Shown: positions 54,689-58,272 of the stretch, one piece after another
Numbering within the stretch: position 1 is the stretch's first letter
Layout of the letters: each line of letters starts with the position of its first letter
DNA from: Woeseiaceae bacterium
GTDB lineage: Bacteria > Pseudomonadota > Gammaproteobacteria > Steroidobacterales > Woeseiaceae
DNA length: 58,272 nt
NCBI GenBank assembly: GCA_013001045.1
Contig: JABDNG010000123.1
Span: 1-58,272 of the forward strand
Direction of reading: 5' to 3'
Made by a program: the position numbers and the translations under genes
The notes under the pieces: generated by a model
Told to the model about the DNA's origin: nothing
The model's input: the letters and a program-made list of their open reading frames with translations, nothing else
Databases searched by the model: none

Positions 54689-56047
54689 TCAGGGCAGCCC
54701 GTCGATCAACGCAAGGATCTCGGTGACCTTTTGTTGCATCAATGCCGTGTCGCTTCGACTTTCGATGTTCAGCCGAATGACGGGTTCGGTATTCGATGCA
54801 CGCAAATTGAAGCGCCAGTCTTCGAACTCCAGACTGACGCCGTCTGTTTCGTCAACCGATTTTGCGTTTGCTTCGTAAGCGTTTCGGATCATGCCGATTG
54901 CTTCCGCAGCGTCCGTTACCTGCCGATTGATTTCGCCACTGGCGGGATATGCCTGCATGAAGGCCTCGACGAAAGAAGACAACGGTTTCCCGGATACCGA
55001 GACCATTTCCGCTACGAGCAACCACGGAATCATGCCGCTATCGGCATATGAAAAATCACGGAAATAATGGTGTGCGCTCATCTCACCGCCGTACACGGCG
55101 TCAACCTCACGCATTTTTTCCTTGATGAACGAATGCCCGGATTTACTCTGCACCGCCTCACCGCCGCCCGCTTTGACGACGTCCAACGTGTTCCACGTCA
55201 GGCGCGGGTCGTGGACGATCTTTGCGGCTGGATTTTTTCGCAGCAGACTTTCTGACAGCATGCCGACGATGTAATAGCCTTCGATGAAATCGCCCTTTTC
55301 GTCGAACAGGAAGCATCGGTCGAAATCACCGTCCCAGGCGATGCCCATGTCCGCGCCCTGTGACACGACAGCCTCTGCCGTTGAGGCTCTGTTCTCTGGC
55401 AACAAGGGATTCGGTATGCCGTTCGGAAAGGTGCCATCGGCCTCGTGATGTACTTTGATGAACTCAAACGGCAAGTGTGGTTCCAGCGCATCAATCGCCA
55501 GTCCCGCGACACCATTGCCCGCATTCACGACCAATTTGAGGGGCTTCAGCTTTTCGATATCGACACAAGAGAGGATATGGCTGCTGTACTCAGCAAGGAT
55601 GCTGGTTTCGACCCTTTGGCCCTTCTTGGCCACACTTCGCCGATCATCTTGCTCAGCCAGCGCTCTGATCTCGGTCAGGCCCGTATCAGCGCTGATTGGC
55701 CGGGCATCCTCTCGTACGAGTTTCAATCCGTTGTAGTCCGCCGGGTTGTGGCTGGCCGTCACCATTATTCCGCCATCCGTCTTCAGATGCGCCGTCGCAA
55801 AGTACACCATCTCGGTGCCGCAGAGGCCGATATCGAGCACCTCGACACCGGCATCAGTGAGGCCCCTTACAACTGCGTCGGTTAGCTCGCCACTCGACAA
55901 GCGCATATCGCGGCCGACCACGATGCGTTTGGCGCTCAGAAACACCGCCGTCGCGTTACCAATTCGGTACGCGATGTCAGTGTTGAGCTGGTCGGGAATC
56001 CGGCCACGAATATCATACGCTTTGAAGCAGTCGATATTAATCGTCAT
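54689..56047 (-). CDS. Phosphomannomutase/phosphoglucomutase
   Basis: From ATG 56047 the 452-residue protein has the alpha-phosphohexomutase domains: [11 protein letters not shown] at the start, [11 protein letters not shown] with the catalytic phosphoserine, WDGDFDRCF as the metal loop, [13 protein letters not shown] for sugar recognition, and [12 protein letters not shown] as the phosphate-binding loop. It converts mannose-6-P or glucose-6-P to the 1-phosphate, feeding GDP-mannose or UDP-glucose synthesis. This matches AlgC/ManB-type enzymes. The frame is open to 56101, but homology starts at [12 protein letters not shown]. Confidence 0.9.
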   Translation of the reverse strand: MTINIDCFKAYDIRGRIPDQLNTDIAYRIGNATAVFLSAKRIVVGRDMRLSSGELTDAVVRGLTDAGVEVLDIGLCGTEMVYFATAHLKTDGGIMVTASHNPADYNGLKLVREDARPISADTGLTEIRALAEQDDRRSVAKKGQRVETSILAEYSSHILSCVDIEKLKPLKLVVNAGNGVAGLAIDALEPHLPFEFIKVHHEADGTFPNGIPNPLLPENRASTAEAVVSQGADMGIAWDGDFDRCFLFDEKGDFIEGYYIVGMLSESLLRKNPAAKIVHDPRLTWNTLDVVKAGGGEAVQSKSGHSFIKEKMREVDAVYGGEMSAHHYFRDFSYADSGMIPWLLVAEMVSVSGKPLSSFVEAFMQAYPASGEINRQVTDAAEAIGMIRNAYEANAKSVDETDGVSLEFEDWRFNLRASNTEPVIRLNIESRSDTALMQQKVTEILALIDGLP

Positions 56048-56104
56048 TCTGTACCGTCCGTGTAGGGTCTCAACATCCTGGGCCCTGTAACCCGGATGCA
56101 ATTA

Positions 56105-56806
56105 TTATTCGTCGAGATCGAGGCGGAATCCGATGTTCCAGTTACTGAATTCTCCGGATTCATAATCGCCGGTAATCGACAAGCCTTTGACCAGTTCGAA
56201 ACCGAATCCCACGCCGAAGAGAGTATCCGTGTCAAACAGACCAGTATTCAGGTCGACATCGCCAACGCCGGAGTAGCGGGCGTGTGCCCTGAGTTCGACA
56301 CGCGTTCTGACCAAGGAGCGAATACCCAGTGTGACGCCCACGCCCTGGTCATCGCCGTCAAAATTTTCGCCGGCGAAACTACCGAAATCGAAATCCGTAC
56401 TGTCATACGACAGAGCGCCGTACACATCCGTTTTAGGTGTTAGGGACCACTTGAGGCCGATGCCGCCACGGACAGTGGCAAAGTCAAACTCGTCTTCGGC
56501 TGGAAACTGCCCCTGTGCATTGCTGACCAACGCACTAACATCGATATCCGACGAACTGTAATCCATGAAGGCAAACAGGTTCTTCCACGTGCCAACAGAG
56601 CCGCGGAACTTAATGCCATTTCCGTCTTGTCCAGAGACATCAACCGTCTGGCCGAGCACGGTATCGGTCAGTGATCCGCTCCTGTCGACATCCTGACCGA
56701 CGTATGAAATTTCAAACCAAGAATAACGAACATCCTGCGCCAATGCGGGCGACGAAGCTGCCATAAGCAGTAACGCTGCGACAATTTTTGCAGACGAATT
56801 AGACAT
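56105..56806 (-). CDS. Small outer-membrane beta-barrel protein
   Basis: A 233-residue protein with a signal peptide (VAALLLMAASSPALA-QDV) and about 8-10 predicted beta strands, ending in GFRLDLDE. It resembles OmpA/Ail-like or OmpW-like small barrels but no family can be fixed. Its ATG overlaps the last codons of the FG-GAP gene upstream (8 bases), so the two are coupled. A GGATC-like ribosome site is just ahead of the ATG. It may anchor or sense the FG-GAP protein or the EPS. Confidence 0.65.
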   Translation of the reverse strand: MSNSSAKIVAALLLMAASSPALAQDVRYSWFEISYVGQDVDRSGSLTDTVLGQTVDVSGQDGNGIKFRGSVGTWKNLFAFMDYSSSDIDVSALVSNAQGQFPAEDEFDFATVRGGIGLKWSLTPKTDVYGALSYDSTDFDFGSFAGENFDGDDQGVGVTLGIRSLVRTRVELRAHARYSGVGDVDLNTGLFDTDTLFGVGFGFELVKGLSITGDYESGEFSNWNIGFRLDLDE

Positions 56807-58272
56807 TTTCGGATCCTCGTTGATTTTGTTTCTGCACGGCGACCTGAATTATCGCACGGTTCGCCTGCCATGCGGCCAGGTAGGCTGCGAGTGCGAGAAA
56901 GAACAACAGTAACGGGCCTGTCGCGCCGCCACCACCGCCGCCGCCGCCGCCGCTTCCAGTCGCCGGTGTGACATTCACGGTACGCGTGATCGGCGCCGCC
57001 TCATTGCCCGCAGAGTCCGACACATTATACGTAACCGTATAGCTTCCAACGAGGGCTGTATTCACCGCGGCGGATACGACAATCGCGGCGCTGATATCGC
57101 CGTCGATGTTGTCCTCCGCAACCGCGCCCTGATCGACGTAGTTGCTGCCTGCGGGGACGTCCACCGATGCGGCGCCATTGAGTGTCAGTACCGGCGACAC
57201 CGCGTCACCGCGCCCCAGGTTGCCGAAGCCATCGTTCAGGTACACGCTGCTTCCGGCCTGCGGTGCACCCCCCAGCGCGAGATCAACGCCGCCCGGATCG
57301 CCGACATCGGTGAAGCCGAGTTCGGCGAGCACACCAACGACAGCGCCGCCGTCCACGATTTGTTCGCCGTGCAGTTCGAAGCCATTACCCGTCGCCGTCC
57401 AGATCTGGTGCACGCCGCTTGCGTTGATGAAGACGAGGTCGGTCAGTCCGTCGCGATTCACGTCCCCGGCATGAATGTCATTGGTCGCCGAAGTTCCCAG
57501 CAACGCGAACGGATTTCCAAAGCCCCCGGAACCGTCGTTGATCAACACCGGGTTTGCCGGCAGGTCGCCGTTTGTCGTCGGAACCCTGCCGAAGGCCAGG
57601 TCAGGCGCCGCATCGCCACCAAACTGACCGACCGTCACGGCTACGGCGTCGCCAATCGACAGGGAATCACCCGTATCGAATCCATCAACGCCATTGTTGA
57701 GCCAGACCTGGCTGTCGCTACCCACGTTGGCAAATACGATATCCGGACCAGAGGCACCGTCGAAATCAGCGACAGCAATTCCGTGGCTGTCCGCGGCGCC
57801 CAATGTCGCATAAAGACTGAAGTTGCCAAGACCATCCCCCAGGTACACCGGGTTCCCGTCAATTGTCGCGAAGACAATATCCATGTTGCCGTCGCGATTA
57901 AAATCAGCGGCAGCAACGTCGTGACTCGATGTCGGGGCCAGCACTGCATTCACCGCGACTTTGCCTTCAACGCTGCCCGCGCCCGGCGCGGATCCGGGTT
58001 GCGCCACCAGCGTGAAGTTTCCGGCACCGTCATTGCCGTAGACCCCGTCCGGCTGCCCGTCACCGTTTGCAACAGCCAGATCGAGCGTGCCGTTATTGTC
58101 GAAGTCGGCTAATTCGATGCCTTCGTTCGCGGAATTGTCGGGCAGCGAGATCGGAGGCGTCACAAAGGCCCTGAAGCCGTCGCTCAAATAGATCTGAACG
58201 GGCTGCCCGGCGACGGTGCCAATGACAAGGTCTGCCGCGCCGTCTCCATTGACGTCACCGGTGGCCATTGAC
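56799..58272 (-). CDS. FG-GAP/VCBS repeat protein with Gly-rich linker and C-terminal membrane anchor (5' end outside window)
   Basis: The frame runs off the right edge, so the N-terminus is missing; about 490 residues are visible. They hold at least five FG-GAP repeats with calcium-binding-like loops (DVNGDGAADLVIG, DFDNNGTLDLAVA, DFNRDGNMDIVFA, DVNRDGLTDLVFI), a DUF5011-like Ig domain (VDVPAGSNYVDQGAVAED to TRTVNVTP), a run of nine glycines, then the hydrophobic span PLLLFFLALAAYLAAW followed by a tail of 22 mostly polar residues. The Gly-run plus hydrophobic tail recalls C-terminal sorting signals (GlyGly-CTERM-like), but the long tail after it is unusual. It is probably a surface protein. 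Confidence 0.75.
   Translation of the reverse strand, partial: SMATGDVNGDGAADLVIGTVAGQPVQIYLSDGFRAFVTPPISLPDNSANEGIELADFDNNGTLDLAVANGDGQPDGVYGNDGAGNFTLVAQPGSAPGAGSVEGKVAVNAVLAPTSSHDVAAADFNRDGNMDIVFATIDGNPVYLGDGLGNFSLYATLGAADSHGIAVADFDGASGPDIVFANVGSDSQVWLNNGVDGFDTGDSLSIGDAVAVTVGQFGGDAAPDLAFGRVPTTNGDLPANPVLINDGSGGFGNPFALLGTSATNDIHAGDVNRDGLTDLVFINASGVHQIWTATGNGFELHGEQIVDGGAVVGVLAELGFTDVGDPGGVDLALGGAPQAGSSVYLNDGFGNLGRGDAVSPVLTLNGAASVDVPAGSNYVDQGAVAEDNIDGDISAAIVVSAAVNTALVGSYTVTYNVSDSAGNEAAPITRTVNVTPATGSGGGGGGGGGATGPLLLFFLALAAYLAAWQANRAIIQVAVQKQNQRGSENV

Noticed and set aside
1-58272. CRISPR arrays, tRNA or rRNA genes, insertion sequences or phage genes
   Set aside because: No regularly spaced repeats, cloverleaf sequences, transposase motifs or integrase motifs were seen in either strand.

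Overview
The window is a large exopolysaccharide (EPS) biosynthesis and export locus from a Gram-negative bacterium, probably a gammaproteobacterium. The evidence for this is Wza/Wzc-type export parts, two outer-membrane barrel proteins, a PrsK-type histidine kinase and several GG-N10-GC sigma-54-like promoters. The gene families (separate tyrosine autokinase, Wzc-like co-polymerase, small Wza-like protein, several asparagine-synthase-type amidotransferases, heparinase-like protein, PrsK) resemble EPS loci linked to exosortase A/PEP-CTERM systems in marine or sediment proteobacteria. That affiliation is an inference. No exosortase gene and no clear PEP-CTERM protein lie in the window.

Layout. 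1-5180 (minus): the 5' part of a giant secreted protein carrying LamG, a glycoside-hydrolase-like region, PKD, a serine beta-lactamase-like domain and FN3 domains. 5353-12595 (minus): amidotransferase, sugar-nucleotide epimerase, methyltransferase, FAD oxidoreductase and a second amidotransferase. 12596-13264: a regulatory gap. 13265-18477: two GT4 glycosyltransferases, a deacetylase, a methyltransferase and a PHP-like protein. 18764-21899: the export core (Wza-like, tyrosine autokinase, Wzc-like co-polymerase). 22237-26966: two tandem GT2 genes, a WecG/TagA-type transferase and a heparinase-like protein. 27249-32666 (plus): a third amidotransferase, a GT4 and a two-domain oxidoreductase. 32738-33982 (minus): a secreted polysaccharide lyase-like protein. 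About 1.5 kb without intact genes follows, holding a decayed methyltransferase. 35513-43385: a fourth amidotransferase, a kinase-methyltransferase fusion, a sulfotransferase, two GT4s and a P-loop kinase. 43518-51177: Wzx flippase, Wzy-like polymerase, GT-C transferase, UDP-GlcNAc 2-epimerase and the initiating undecaprenyl-phosphate sugar transferase. 51186-58272 (minus): PrsK, EpsL-like outer-membrane protein, phosphomannomutase/phosphoglucomutase, a second outer-membrane protein and an FG-GAP repeat protein.

How the genes fit together (inference): the repeat unit starts on undecaprenyl phosphate (49771). GT4, GT2 and WecG-type enzymes extend it. Amidotransferases, the sulfotransferase, methyltransferases, the deacetylase and possibly the kinase domain decorate it. 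It is flipped by Wzx (43518), polymerised by Wzy (44973) under the Wzc-like protein (20253) and autokinase (19402), and exported through the Wza-like protein (18764) and perhaps the EpsL-like barrel. The lyase, heparinase and giant hydrolase may trim or remodel it. Sigma-54-type promoter candidates stand before the wza-like, wzc-like and initiating transferase genes, which agrees with control by PrsK and an unseen PrsR-type activator. A 44-bp block conserved at 12717 and 18594 may be a binding site for a shared regulator.
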